Assembly (NCBI GenBank): GCA_013397865.1
Contig: VZTI01003931.1
Location: forward strand, 496,001 to 560,000
Length of the DNA stretch: 64,000 nucleotides
Reading direction: 5' to 3'
Source: Struthidea cinerea
Taxonomy: Eukaryota > Chordata > Aves > Passeriformes > Corcoracidae
This document shows positions 36,401 to 51,400 of the stretch, one piece after another. Position 1 is the stretch's first letter; each line of letters begins with the position of its first letter. The translations under genes and the position numbers were made by a program. Below the pieces are notes generated by a model. It was not told the origin of the DNA and ran no database searches. It saw only the letters and a list, made by a program, of their open reading frames with translations.

Positions 36401-39400
36401 TGTTTCTGTTCCTTCTGCTATATTATATTGTATTATTTTATATTATATTACTTCTGCTCAAGTAACTTTACATCTTTATCCCACTTCTTTTCTCTCTACA
36501 TTCATGCACTCACATAAAAACTGCAGTTTTTAGGTAACATGAACTCAAGAAACTAAAAAAGAGCTGGCAAGAAAATCAGGTAACACGGGAAAAGGCTGCT
36601 TTCTGCACTACTCACTACATTCCTAGCTGTCTCAGATTTCATTTTCTTGCATCCTTCCATGTTGTTTCTATTCAACTAACGTCTGTTGCTAAAAAAGCAA
36701 TTTGAGAATGAGTCCAGGCATATCTTACGTAACATAACAGAACTTCCTAGCATTATGAAATGCTAAATCACAACATCAAAATCAAAAGCACAAAGAAAAT
36801 ATTTTGGGAAAACTGTCTTTTACCTTTAACACAGAGGTCATGAACACTGACATCCCCATCAGCACAAAAATCATCAATCCTGTCACTCGCTGCTCCCGGA
36901 TTCCCAAAAACTTTGGTTGTTCTCCTGGTGCTGAGCATTCAGATTCAACTTTCAGGCTGTTAACATGACTTATAGACAGGACAGTTGCAGCAACAAACCA
37001 TGGTAAGCCCATGAGAGAACATATTCCCAACATAATACCAACCATGAGCAGATCAAGATGATAACCACAGCCTTTCTGTAAAATTAAGCAAACAAATAAC
37101 TTGATAAATTTTGTATTTATATGATACCATATTTCTAACTCAGCAGGTGAATAACCTACAACTACAAAAGTCAGATACTTAAGAGTCCATAAAATTATAT
37201 TTGTTCTTTATCAGTCAATTTATACATATATTTAGTAGCTGATGGTAATTTCACAAATTTGCAGAATGAATCTGATTTAAAATAAACCTGACTTAAACAA
37301 CATTAGACTTCCGTAAAAATTACTTTTACCTTCAGTTTATGTTCTTTCCTGTTTATAATAACGGCTGTTATTTGTTGATCCATGAAAATGAGAATGGTAC
37401 AGAGTAAAGCAGGAAGAGCAGCAATCAAGAGTGTCCACCAAGGATTGCCTCCAAGAGGATCTATGAACCATCCTCGGTCTTTTCGGGTGGGCTGAAAAAA
37501 AAACCCAACCCATCAACAATGAGAATTAAATGACTAAAACAGAATGCAGATTTTATCACTACAAACAGCTTAAATGAACAACAGATCATTCTCTTAAATA
37601 TTCGTTTAGGTTGTTTTCCAATGGCTTTGACCAAAAGACTGATTTGGCTGTTACAAGTGAACATGACATTTATATGGAAAAAATTAAAACAAATCCATTC
37701 AGTTCCTTCATTTTTGTACACTTGCACAGAAGAATGTTTTCCTTTCAGTAATAACATGAAACATAATTTCTTCTGTCAGATGAAACATACATCCAAAACA
37801 GAAAAGAGAAACTACTTCATCAACTACATTGTAATCAAAAATGAGAAATTTCTGTTTCTATACAACTCCGTTGTTCTACTGTTCATAAAACTGCAAGCAT
37901 TTTAAAAGTTATGTTTTTCAAAAGGTTTTATTTCTTACTTCAAACTTCTCTGGAACAAGAAGCTTAGGAGAAGGTACTCCTACAAGATAGTCAATCAAAA
38001 CCATGATTACTATGGTCAGAAACACTGCAAAGTCACTGATGGTAGAACGCACCTATAAAGAAAAGACTTGTGTTAAGCCTTGCTTTTTCACCATTATAAT
38101 TTGCAAGTGTAGAAAATCGACTTTCTCCCCTATCAAAGGTGAAGTTTATTTATATTATACTACACCACTGAACATTATGTACTTTTTCTTGTTACTTTAA
38201 AATTTAGAGTGCCTGCCAGCATAGTATGAAGTTGCAGAAGACAAGTATTGTGTACAACTGTTCACTCATTTAAAAGTGGTCTACTGCAAGAGGCAAATTA
38301 CTTCAAACAACTCCATCATCTTCCTCTCCTCTCAATCCCACAAGGAGGCTGGGCCATGACAGCTAGTCCCTGGTACCTTAGGTCAATAATATTCATACAT
38401 TTCATGTTTTAATTGATAGGAGGTGGATAATTTGCAATACATTCAGATCACCAAAGACAACTTTAGTAAACATTAGGAAGACATTAAAGGGTTGAGCTGA
38501 GGTTTATAGAAGATCTAACCGCCATAAATCAGTCTAAGAAGAATCATCACATTAGCACGTATTAGAAATAGTAATCCCCACTCAAAACCCAATAGACATC
38601 AGTAGTTTGGGGAAAGCAATCAATTGTTTTGTATGGCCAGGTGAGGAAAAGAGCAGCAATATTATCTTTACTAAAGATACCTGGCAATACCCATCAATGT
38701 GCAGGTATGGACTACTTAGGTCTTTCAAAGTTTAGAATATCTTGTTGTAACTCTGCAAAAATACAGAATAAGGACCGAATTTTCTGCAGATGATTTCTTT
38801 CCTCAAATGTCCTAAATTTTGTAATTATTAACTGATTTTTGGGTTTTAATTTCCTTTCCTGTCTTAAAAGAAATCTCTCAAGACAGAATTCAACTCCATT
38901 AAATTACACCAAGGTATATACTACAAGATAACAGTCTCTAATCAGAATTACCTTTGTTGGGAAATAGCGTTTGGTCTTGAATTTCTTAAGGAAAGAGGAG
39001 AGGAAAAATGTTGCGAAAAATAGTATGACAGACCAGAAGAGAACATCTGGAATATATGGTCCGTGATGGCCACAAGCTGATCCACGAAACACACCATGAA
39101 ATTCTAAACATTGCTGCAAAGAGAAAAACTCTTCATATGTCTATGTTTTATTCATTCAGTGCATTCAACCAGGCTTCCAACTTTTCTATAATAAACACAT
39201 TTGAGAATGTTCATAATTCCAAAAAGGGGGTTCTTTCCTTCATCACTCCCTTGCCCTGAAAAAGCCAAATGTGTGCTGTCTGTTCCAGAAAAGCCACAGT
39301 AGCCACCACTGATTATTTCAGGATGCCAAAATGCTGGGAGATGCCCAAGAAGAAACAACTTCTTTACAGTCACAGTACTTCTATTCTGTTATACAAAGCA

Positions 39401-42400
39401 CTGCAAGATTGCCCTGGAAAAGCAGAATATCTAACATCAACTTTAAGCTAACAAATATAAAAAACGATCTCCTCAGTTTCTCCCAACTCTTTGACTTTGT
39501 TTTGCTCAGTTAAGGGAAAAAACATACTCTTATAAAATAAGATCACCCAAACTATAAGAAAAAGTTTCCAGCAAATCATAAAGAATGGATTTGAATAAAA
39601 AAGAAAACAAAGTCAGATGATACCTATCCAAAAGACTTACTGGAATGCAAAGCAAAAAGTTAAAGTAGACACATGGAGTGCATGGAAACAACAAGCCAAT
39701 AAATCAAGTAACTGGAAGCAGCACTGCCCCAACCTAATTTATTAATTAATTTATTGAAAATTTAACTTATGACAGAAATTCTCCCTATTACCAATCTACT
39801 TTGATTATAAGATAACACCAAATCCTGGATCAGTTCTGTCTCTCTGGTAAGACTAAAGATGCTTTAGAGGATGAAAAGGCATATAAAATAAACAATAAAT
39901 ACATAGGAAATACAAAAACTAAGTTCAAAACAAACTGCCATCCTAAGTGATTATGGCAAACTAGGAGCCATTGGTAGCACATAAAAAACAGTACTGCTAC
40001 AAGACAAGTAAAGCACTGAGGTTTTACACGGAACTTGCGCTGTGCAGAAGAGGTGCTTTCAGTGTGAATGTCTAAGCTCAGACACAAGGGGAGCCCACAC
40101 GCAGCTATCCACTGCTGTTTTAGACAGCCTCAGACGGCCAAAGTAGGCACACAACCTAGCAAGCATAACAAAAACCACAGCAGATCCAAATCATTCAAGA
40201 TGCAAGTGGGAATCAGATGCCAGGGTATGCAAAGCTGCATTTATTCCACTGCAGACCACCCAAGAAACTACTAATCAGCAAAAGCGTTTCTCCCTAAACG
40301 CCTTCCAGAGCACTTCCACATGGTAACTTTCCTCCTCTTCACCTACCCACAAAATTAGATATTGTTATAAAATACCCACTTCAGAAGTTAATGCTTTCAA
40401 GCCCATTCCAAATAGTTATTTTCAATTTCCAATAATTATTTTCTTCCTATCAATATTTAGGTAGTTCCTTTGATTCTGTTGCAGTTTTATACCAACATAC
40501 AACAAACTAATGAAACATGTTTGCTGCCACACTAACTACAAATTCCATCATCACATCATATTAAAAATATTTCTTTCAGAAACTAGAAGAAAGCAAACTC
40601 TGGCTTATTCACCTCATCATATTCACCCGCAGAAAAATGACTGTGTTGCCTAAGAGCATTAAGGTAGCTACCTCAAGCAGACATTTACATTAGCATTTAC
40701 TTCCCTGGACTCACTCATCTAGTCCTCCAGAATGACTGTTTAAAGCCTCATGGAAGAAAAAAGAGAGTTCAAAAATTCAGTTTTAAGGAAAACAGTCCAG
40801 GTTCAATTAAAAAGAGAAACCGGATGAAAAAATATTAATCAAAACTGGTACCGTGCAGGTATTTATTTTTTATACATATGTACATACACACACACAGACA
40901 CCTACACTCAGCTTTCAGATACTCACGGAAACTGTAAGGTTACTCCATGCTATATCTTCCCCAGACTTATTCATACTCCTCCACACACGCAATGTGTCAT
41001 TGCTTGGTTTCTCAGGCTCAGAACACACACATCTGAAAGGAAGAAAAAAAGTTTATATGCTTTTAAGCCATATGTGCCAAAATGCAGCAATGTGAAGTAA
41101 ATTCAAAAATCCTGAACAGTTTAAACCAGACTTTATCCCAAACTTCTATGGAAGAAGCAGAGTACAAGGCTTTTCCTTACATCACATGACCTAGGACTAT
41201 TGGGAGGACAGAAATTAAGAACCAGGTCACTCTCAAGTAAGACACCATGTCCGAGTATGTAGTGAGCTAACTGAAGATATAAATGCATGCAGTGCTCAGC
41301 TTTAAAGTGACTGTATACATACTTTTTAGCAATATTTTTGTAGAAGTAAAAATGCCCCTCCCCATTGCAGCATTTTGCAAACTTGCACTGCGGAATCCTT
41401 TCTGTCAGACAGGCTGACAGAAGTACACATAGGATTAAAAAAACCCCAAAACACAACAGACTGAATATTGAATTAACGGGATGTTTTCAAATAAAGCTAA
41501 TCAAGCACACCAACTGGAAAGCTTAACACGTAAACATTTATGTAGAAGAGGAGAAAGAGGTAATAAGCAAGAAATAAGTCTCCTTTTTCTACAAAATTCG
41601 CTAAAGACACTGAAAGCAACCCCAATGAACCATGGAAGGGAAAATCTGCATCCTGATAGTGTGAAGGTAAAGAAGGAAAAAACACTAAATGTGCATGGGC
41701 AAAAAGAACCTAGATTTGAAAAGCACAGTGTTTGGGGAATTTTAAAAATACCAAGTAAACAAATTTTCTTTTGTTAACTGAACTCTAAAGTAACAGCAAA
41801 AGGAAGTGGGAAAAGAGTGGAAAGCTGTAATTCCTGCAAAGTAGTAGCCAACACAGAATCATCAGAAGAGAAAGGAATTGCAACCATAAGCATGATGTGA
41901 CAGAAAGCATCATTAGTTATTGGTCAAGGCAGCAACACAAACAAGCATGCTGAAGGAAGACTGACAAATTTCTCAACAAAGCAGAAATCCAGAAAGACAA
42001 AGAAAAAAAAAACACACTCAGAGAAATATGTAAGAGTATTTGAGATTGTCTTGTGGCTCAGTTAACTGAACATGCTTGTTCTGCACCCTTTTCCCCACTG
42101 GAAGTTACAGAGTGGGGAGAAAAAGAAAGCAAAAGGAGGAAGAAAGCAATTGTGAACAGCTGGATCCCCTACAGCTTTGTGAGAGAAAAAAATACAGGAC
42201 AACCCCAAGCTGAACACTGTGGCATGTCCCAAAATACATGTGTGACACCATACAGCTAAACCAAATTAAAATCCCACCTTCCCCTCTCCACCCTCGTGGC
42301 CTGCCTGTGGCAAAGCAGCATCAGGTGGCAAGTGCCAGAAGACCTACAGTACAGTTTCTGCCACATCAGTGAATTTACCGTGCTCATAACAGGAGTCCAG

Positions 42401-45400
42401 TGAGGACCCAGAGCCAATGAAACAGAGGGATGAGCAGCTAGCAGAAAGGGGAAAATAAGGAAGTGAATGTATTCCCACAGCCCACTCCTGGCAATGTGGC
42501 CTGGTCTTAACAGCTGTAAAGACAGGAAAGTGAGTGTAAATGTCAAGTGTGAACGAAATACAAGAAGCAGTCTGACAGGGTGTTTGCCCTTTCCTCCTGA
42601 AGGAAAGTGCTGAAGAAGCACTGAATGATTGTAAAAGTGAGCAGAGATCTTGGAGGGGAAACACAGTAGTCCAAACCTGGTTTGACACTGCTAGAGGTCA
42701 CGCTGTGTGCAAGATGATCACTGTCCTGGCCAGGCAGAGCAGCCGCCCAGGAGGACAGTGAGTATTCTGCTCTCCAACTAGGGAATGACTGCCCAGTGCA
42801 ACAAGCAGGGACCCTCATCCGAGGTGCCATGGACATGACCTCGCTGGGGGTCCCTCACCCATATTGTGACCACATAGGTACAACTAAAGCTGGAAAGATG
42901 CACATCTCCGACAGGAAGGGAGCACTAGCATTTCAATGATTTCATTTAAACTACAAGAAATAAGCAGTTTTTCTGAGCAACAGTAAGCAGGATCTCCATC
43001 TGGCAGGTGTGAGCTGGTAACCCAATTCATCCTATTCCATGAAACTACACTTCCTAGAAGTAGCAAGAACAGAACAGAACAGAAATCCTGTTCTGACCCT
43101 TAGTAAAGCTTCAGTTAAAGCAGGCTTTGTCATAGCCCCTTACTCCTTCCAACTGCCCATAGCTAATACAGAAAATTCAATTCCACAGCAACCTGAATAG
43201 AATTTGTTGGAATTCTGAGAATTTCATTCTTTCTACTCTAACAAGCAATGATCCTCAAAAGCACCCTCCATTTGATCTCAGGCCTTGGGAAAAACTTCCC
43301 AGATTGTGTTATAGTGCTGAGATTGTTGCTGTGTAAATAAAGTTACGTCACTGGGTGGAATATGTAGAGATACAGAATTTGGGTTTATGGAATATAGTAA
43401 TATGTATATGTGGCAAGATGGAGGATTTTGGGTGTGGATTTGTACTTCTTCTTTCTTCTTCACCAACCTGAGTTTTCTGGTATTGGTTCAAGAAATCCGC
43501 AGTGCGGGTCAAGTATAGATATTCATTGGGTTCTAAATAAAAACATGTTACTTTGCAATCTGTAATTGGGTAGATTAAAGTATAAAAGACCTTGAAAGTA
43601 GAACTCAGGGGCCATATTCTGCCATTTTTCCACCTTATTAACTTAGAAGGCAGTCTCTGTGCAGCTGTGTTATAGATAAGAAATAATAAACGTAAGTCCG
43701 AGGAGAACTTTATGTCTCCCGCTTTCTAATTTAAACTCTGAGTAAAACAGACTCACGGAAAAGCAAAAAAATTAAAGAAGAACAAAGCAAAAACCGAGAG
43801 TATTTTTCTGAGGTGTCTCATGCCCATACCACCCTTAGCATTCCTCCTACCCTTCCTGGAAGTGGCACCCACTGCCATTTAGTAAACAATATGTCTCTCT
43901 ATATTTTCCTATTTATTTCACTAACAGATAGAAACTTGGTACTTACGAATATGAAGTCAGTTTATCCAAATCATTGTGCATATTGAAGGCATACACTTCT
44001 CCCAAATGAACAAGCTTTTCCAGTGCCTCATAAATAAATATGATGCATATAAGCGCTGCAAAAGCTTCCTCAGTAAATCGAGTGATGTAGCACACAAGGC
44101 TGCTGGCATCTGTGGCTACAAGCACAATGCATAGAAACGCAGTCCACAGACCAATGCTAGTTCGCAGGGAGAGGTAGGAAAGACCATAATCCCTGTGTGA
44201 AGAAAGAAACAAAAGGCATTAACTGAGCCAAAATCCACCTGTACTATATTCTGTTTGAAAAGACATTGAGGCCAAGCTTTATAGGTATTCAGCACTTTTT
44301 CTCATGCTTGATATTAGCTCTGAAGGAAGCAGAAACTTTTTTTTGTCTCATCTCCCACCAAAGCAAAGCAACACTGCAAGGTTTCTAGGATTGACAGTGC
44401 AACTACCTAGCTTGGGAAGCATCATGGGGGTGGATCTCTCCAGAACTACCCAGATGGTTTCTCCTAGAGGGCACATCGATCTCTGCTTACCCCTGCAGAA
44501 GCAAAGCCAACATCTTCACACAGTCAGAATATAACTTTTATTTAAGTCCTTGCCAGTCTTTTTACTGATTTTCTCATTCAGGTTTGCCAATGCCTCACAG
44601 CTTTACCAAACTGTATCAATTTCTCACTCTCTTGCCACTGCATTTACCTTCATGGACATACACATTTACTGCACATCTGCTTTCAATTACAGCCATTGTA
44701 ACAGGCTAGAAAGTTAAAAAGTGCATCAAGCCAAAATAAACATCACTTACCTGCAAAATTTAAATAATATTTTTTCAAATACTAGAACTGGTCCGGTGCT
44801 TCCCAAGATAGTAAGAGGTTGCCCAGCAAAGAGAGAATAGGCAATCCCAGTTAATGAGGCTCCAAAGAGAGACTCTATTGCACTCTGTTTGGGGGAAAAG
44901 AAAATGTTGTAACTATGCTGCCCGTCAGGTTAGCATTTAGCATCATATCTGCATAAATACAGCTTTAAGATGCATTGACTTAGAAACAAGACAAGATGTA
45001 AACACATTGCAGTTAATATCCATGTTTGAGACAAAAAAAACTTAACACAGTTTTGCACTAACAATACCATGGACAAGATTTTGAAAACTTCACTCCTGAG
45101 AAACATAAAGCCATCCAAAACCATAAGAATAAGTTACTAGTCCTGCTAGCTATGGAGGAAAAGCATACCAACAATTATACAAATTAAAAAAAACTAAAAC
45201 AAACAAAAAAGAAAACAGTTACTTAGCATGTTGTTTACAGAAAGAATTAATGGTCTCTGTAAAGAAAATAGATATATATATTGCAACATACCTGTACCAA
45301 AATGTGATACAGTGTGCCCTATCAAACCTGCATCAGTCAACCAAGCATTACAAAAGAAAAAAAAAAAACAAACTGACAGGCATAGGTGCAGGGGAAATTA

Positions 45401-48400
45401 CTGAAGAATATTGGTTTATGTATACATGACACCAAAAATAGATGAGCAGTAAACCAATGTCCCACCTGGTAATGCATTTCTTTTCAAGGAATTAAGGTAT
45501 CTACTTCAGTTCTTGAATTAAATGTTATACTGTAACATTTTCTGCTAAAAAACCCAGTTGCAATGCATCTCAAAAGAGAGAGGCCAGAATTTTAAATACT
45601 AAAATTTTACTAAATTTACTTGAAAATAGTTAAATACACCACCTACCACTATGAGAAGTCATGGATTACAAATTCCTGTAACAGAATTACACCAGTGTTC
45701 CTGGTGGAACTTTTAAGCATTTGCTATTTTGAAATTATGCAAGCCTAAGAAAACAGTATTTATGCAAACTTGAGCTCCAATTCAGGAAAGCATCTGAAAA
45801 CGGTCAAAATGATTTGCTGAACTGGGGCTATTAAAAATTAAAATGAGTCCTTTGTTCATAATATTAGGAAAAAAAAATATAATCCTAGTCTCTTGTTCTA
45901 TTACCTTTGAATTAGTGTTTTTGGTTAGTCAATGCATTAACCTTGGGGCTCTCAGTCAGAGTGGCAGGGACAGGAGCACTGTGGAAGTGATGGCCTCTGA
46001 GAATGCGAGGGAAGGTTTCAAAGACAAACTGTGTACCTTACAATGTCAGCTACTGTGCTTGAACATGTGTGTGCAGTAACTAAATGTTTTATTCAATGAT
46101 GCACACCAAGTATCTGAAGGCAGGAACAAACCCGCAAAGAATTCCAGATAGCTAAAAGAAAGAAGGCGTTTGAGAATAAAGCTTTAAAAGGAGGGTACTT
46201 TCATTATTATACATGTTGTACGTTCAAAAGTTACACTGACATTTTAGTAATCATTCCTACATTTAGAGTGGCAAAACCAGCACGCAGAAAAGACATAATT
46301 GAGTTCTGTATTTTCTATCACCTTGAAGTGCTACATCAATAAACAAATATCAGAGTCAACAGCAATACTTGAAAGAGATAAAGTAGTTAACTAAATTTTA
46401 ATATAGTACAAGTTTAAAAACTTCATCTAAGTATCAAGAAGAATTTTGTAACATTATAAGCTTCAACAGAACCTTAAAATTTGTAAAGGACATGTCCGAA
46501 TACATCCTTCCCTCCCACAAAAGGACAGAACCTTGTTTCTTTGTGATAGGTTTAAAAACAGAAAATACACTTCACACTAGTTTACTCATAAGCCAATTGA
46601 CACTAAGTTACTAACATTGCTGATGTTAAGAAATTTTCCCTGCTTCAAAAATTAAAGTGCAATGATATTCTGGTGAAAAAGGTGCTGGTTTTATCTACTG
46701 CCCAACATAACACTACCAAAATTTTGTATGCATATGGTTTACATTTGAGACACTTACAATGAAGAGTATTTTCTGCTGATAAACCTCAGACACACTTTAT
46801 TTTATTGTGAGCAACATACCATTAGTGCAAGCACAAACATATCCTGTCCATTTCATAAACGGACTGCTGGCCACACACTGCAGGCATTATCATCCTCATA
46901 GGCCTACTACTCAAGGCCAGTACATGTTCTTGGCTATCCACCTTGAGCCTCTGACTTTGCCTAAAGTAGGCCTAGTGGGATGGTGCACCTTTACTGCTAT
47001 TCATTGATCTTAAGCAGCCAAAAGGAAGGCAATGCAAGCCTTTTCTCAATTCATGAAGCCATTCATCCAATAAGGCAGGATAAACATTTTTTACCTCCCC
47101 TGTGCATCTTCTCCTGTTCACATGGGTTCCCCACATTTTCCATAGCAATTACCTTTTGGGGAAGATCTGCTTTGGGGCAGGCTAATCAAATGCTGTGGGT
47201 AAATTCTTCAAATACAAGTATAAATAAATGAGACAAATGCACACAGTGACTTGCCTCTGAAGGTCTAAAAGCCTGGCCACTACCATTCTTTGTACTCACT
47301 ATTCTGCCTTGTGTAGCTTCTCCCAGGAGCCCTCCAAAAGTGATTACAGGAGACATACAGGCACAGTATAGGAAAAGAATCGAGGCCAGGCACTGCAGGC
47401 TTAATGCATCCTTGAAGTCACTCAAGAAAAAAGGTGCTTTCCTTTGGATGTCAAGTATCAAACCACCAAAAAGCCTAAATAGGTGAGATGAAACTCGTCA
47501 AACTGTACACTAAAGGATTCTAGCTAGTTTAAAACTATGGGCTACACATGACTGCCAGTGCCTATTGCCGGCACAAATTAGCTATTTCATAATCCAGATT
47601 AAAGCATAACAATTAAAAACGTAAATGAGAATCTTATCTATTCCAATTCAGCAGTATTCCAAATATAATCAAGCAGGTTACCCACATTTTAAAAAGCTGA
47701 CTAGGTTTTTTTTTTTATATATATATGGGCTAGATACTGAAAAAATAACTTTGCAAACCGTTTTACCTAAATGATGTTTAAGTCAAATCTGTTTTAGAAT
47801 ATTCAAAACAAGGAACAGAAGAAATATGCTAAACCTCAACCAAGATCACTGCATTGACACATTTCAATATTACTACTCCAACATACAGTTGTAGCTTTTT
47901 AATTTGAATTCTCTTCATACATATGATTATGTCCATAAATAAATTTAGTTCTATCATTTTTAACAGTGTTCTTATCTGGAGTACAAAGATATTCTATAAA
48001 TGTAAGTATAAAACCAAACATATATAAGTTAGTTCAATTGGGTAAGTTATTACCAAGAATTTAAAAAGCAATTTAAAAAAATCTTGAAGACTCCAAAATC
48101 CTAGATATTCATTTGCACTTAGAAAAATTCATTTTATTTTTAGTTATTAAAAAAACCCCAAACATTCCAAAGAAAAAGCCTCATCTACAGATAATTCTGT
48201 GAGCAGAAATGAACTTCTCAGCTCCACATACTGTCTACACAAACAGTACAAAGTAATTGTAACAAAGCCACAATGGTAGAATTCAACACAAGTGTTGTAA
48301 AGTCTTTCTCACAAAAGTATGGAAAAGATGCATTTGATTTAGAAGTTTATTATTTTGGGGATAACAACACTGTACATATATTCCAGAATTTTTCAGTTGA

Positions 48401-51400
48401 TTTAATCTCTACTATCATTTCAGATATTAAAGTTTAATCATAAACAGGTATTTCCAATGTTGGAGACTTCTTTGGCGAATATTTTGGAATTAACAGAGAA
48501 CAACAATAACTGAAAGAAATTCCTTCAATTTTATTTTATCTCTACAAGAAACCTAACCAAAACCCAAAGCTAACCAATACCAAACTACGTTTTGCCACTT
48601 TTTATTTCTTAATTTTCCATTTCCTATACATTTAATAAAACAGATTTGCATTAATGGGATTTTTTAGTACCTAGCCCAATACTGAAAATTGCACATTCCT
48701 GCTGTAATTATGATAATTGCATGCTCCTGAAGATTAAAATTTAAAACCCAACTCTTAAAAGTCAGTTAGTTAAATTAGGCAGCATCTTATGTGAAATCCT
48801 TCACAAATGTGTTGAGAAACATTGCCAGAGGCTTACAAATACTTTAAGCAGATTGGCACTTATAGGCAAGAATCCAACACTTGAAAAGGACAAAGGATGC
48901 GCTCTGACACTTACACCGTGATTTTTTAATGCTTAAATGTCAATCATTAAGATGAAGATTTATCACTTTTATTTCTTTATGGTAGCTAGCATTTAGGGAA
49001 GTGAACACACCTTCCAGTTCTCTGAAGTTCAGGTCCAGCATGATGGCCTTCTTCTTTAAGACCCTCTCCTGGAGGAGTAGATCCATTTGGAAATTTAGGT
49101 GCCTTCCTTTTCTCCTACAGAAGAGACAGGGGAAAAAAAAAGAAAAAGGCAAAAAAATATTTTGAGACTGCCTTTACACTAAAAAGTATAAGACAGCATG
49201 CAGAAATTCTATGCCTTCCACACCCTTTTTCATATTCCCAGCTCATCAGCAGTCCTCCATTTTCCAAACTAATCTTTACTTGAGCGCAGGTGACTAGAAC
49301 TGTACAACACTGCCCAAAAGACCCTTATTAGTACCTTGCACAACAGTATTAATCTTCCCTATATCTACACAAAATAGATTCCTGAAACACAATGAAACAA
49401 AGCCTAGATTTTCACCATACAGTAGAGGCTCAACCATGAGACAGAAATCTTCAGATCCTTTTTTTTTCTTCAACCATTTCCAGAGCAGAAACATTTAACA
49501 GGTAGCAGAAACTTACCTCTTTTTATGATACACACAGTATTTAGTTGAAATATAAATGAGAAGTCATTCCTCTGCTGAGCAAGCTGCTTACCAGCTCCTC
49601 ATAAATTTTTCAGCTGAGCCTGCCTTCCAAATAAGCATGAGCCCTGCTTATTTTGGAAACAAGTTACATGGTAACCTCAGGCTATTCATGAATAAACTGC
49701 ACTGCTGTTACCCCCTTCTATTCCACCCACTCCGCCAAACCACCACTGGACTCAACACCAAAGTCAGCCTTCTGAACCAAAAGCACTGGTCTCTCCCCTG
49801 CTTTTGACCCTGAAGGCTCAAATTCCTGTAAGTTGTAAAGAGAGAGAAGGGGAAGAAAGAATAAAATCTCTCTAAGGACCCACTTTCCTTAGCTCTCATT
49901 CTAAGCCTGTATCATCACAACTGAGCGATATGATCGATTTTTATCTATTTCACAAACATTCTGTGAACAGTATATGCCAGACAAAATACATTAAAGCATT
50001 GCAATCAATGCTGCATGCAAACAGAAGTCCTTATAAGAATTAAAATATTCTTTCTGATCATTGCTAGACTAGTAGTAAAATTTGGTAACATGAACTCAAG
50101 TACAATTTCTCACCAATTCTCCCAGTTCTCACAAGAACTCATTTCAGTATTTCAAAAGGAAATACAGTAAATAAAATTAACAGCATAGAAGAAAACTGAT
50201 TAACGCCTTTTTTCCCCTTCTTCTTTTCCTTTTTTTAAATTTTTTTCTAACTTACTGGACAATGGACAATCCACTTTTCCTTGCAAAACGGATGTGGGGA
50301 CTTTCCTGATGCTTTACAGCCATCTGGATAGGAGCCAGCAGTGTGGCTAGGTGGCAAGAAAGGCCAGTGAGATCTTGGCACGTGTCAAGAAGAGTGTGGC
50401 CAGCACGACTAGGGCAGTGATTGTCCCTCTGTACTCAGCAGTTCGAATCTTACGTTCAGTTTAGGCCCCCTCACCACAGGACAGACTGGACCTTTATCTT
50501 TCCTTTTACCTGGGAAGGAACACTTTTTGGTGGCTCAATTCGTATAGATGGATCCCACTCTCCTGGAGGCAGGACTGTCACTTGGTCTAAAAATTCATCA
50601 ATTCCTGACAACAAATCATTTCGGTCTTTTGCTTTATAGGCAACATCATGGAAAACCTACAAGAAGAAAGTACTCAACATTCATTTTTATTTTATTTTTC
50701 TGAAAGAGGAACTGATTATCATTATATGATGATTACATTTGATTATTTTTAAAAAGGCATGGAAAATATTTTGTGGGTCCTCAAAAGTTTGGCTTTTACT
50801 TTACTTACATACTTTTAAATTAAAAACTACTGGTATGCACATTCCTATGGACCATAAAATATGGAAGTTTTTTCTTCAAACTTAAAATGAACATTGAGTT
50901 AATTTCTAAAATTAAATAAAAAGTTAATCTTCAATATTCAGAACATCAAGTTCATGCACTATTGTCTGAATAATTCTGCCCTACAGCCACTGTACCACCA
51001 TGCTGTGCTAAATCATGACAAAAAATAATTCAAATAAGCTTCAAACCAAAACACAAGTTTTTATTAAGAATAAGAATGCATTTTTACACATCTAGCTTAA
51101 TTAAGTTTAGAAGACTACTTAAAAAGCACATGAAATCAATCCTACTAAAAAAAAATGTACAGTTTTACAGACTATGACAACATTTTACACACACAGAGAA
51201 AAAAAAATGCTATTTTGCTATAAAAAACTGCTTGCAGAAGATGATCCTAAATTGTTTCCGTACATTTGAAACCTGAACTGTTTTTCTTGAAATACCATTA
51301 AATCTGACCATTAAATCTTCTAATCTTAAAACAGATCTCTGCAGTCTACTCAGGTCTTTTTAGACCACTGAAAACTTTATATTTTTTTCTATTTCAGTGA

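Noticed and set aside
42050..42850. GC-richer stretch with several overlapping open frames, considered as part of an endogenous retrovirus next to the LTR
   Set aside because: No retroviral protein motif is visible in any frame, and the LTR at 43307 shows no internal region attached.
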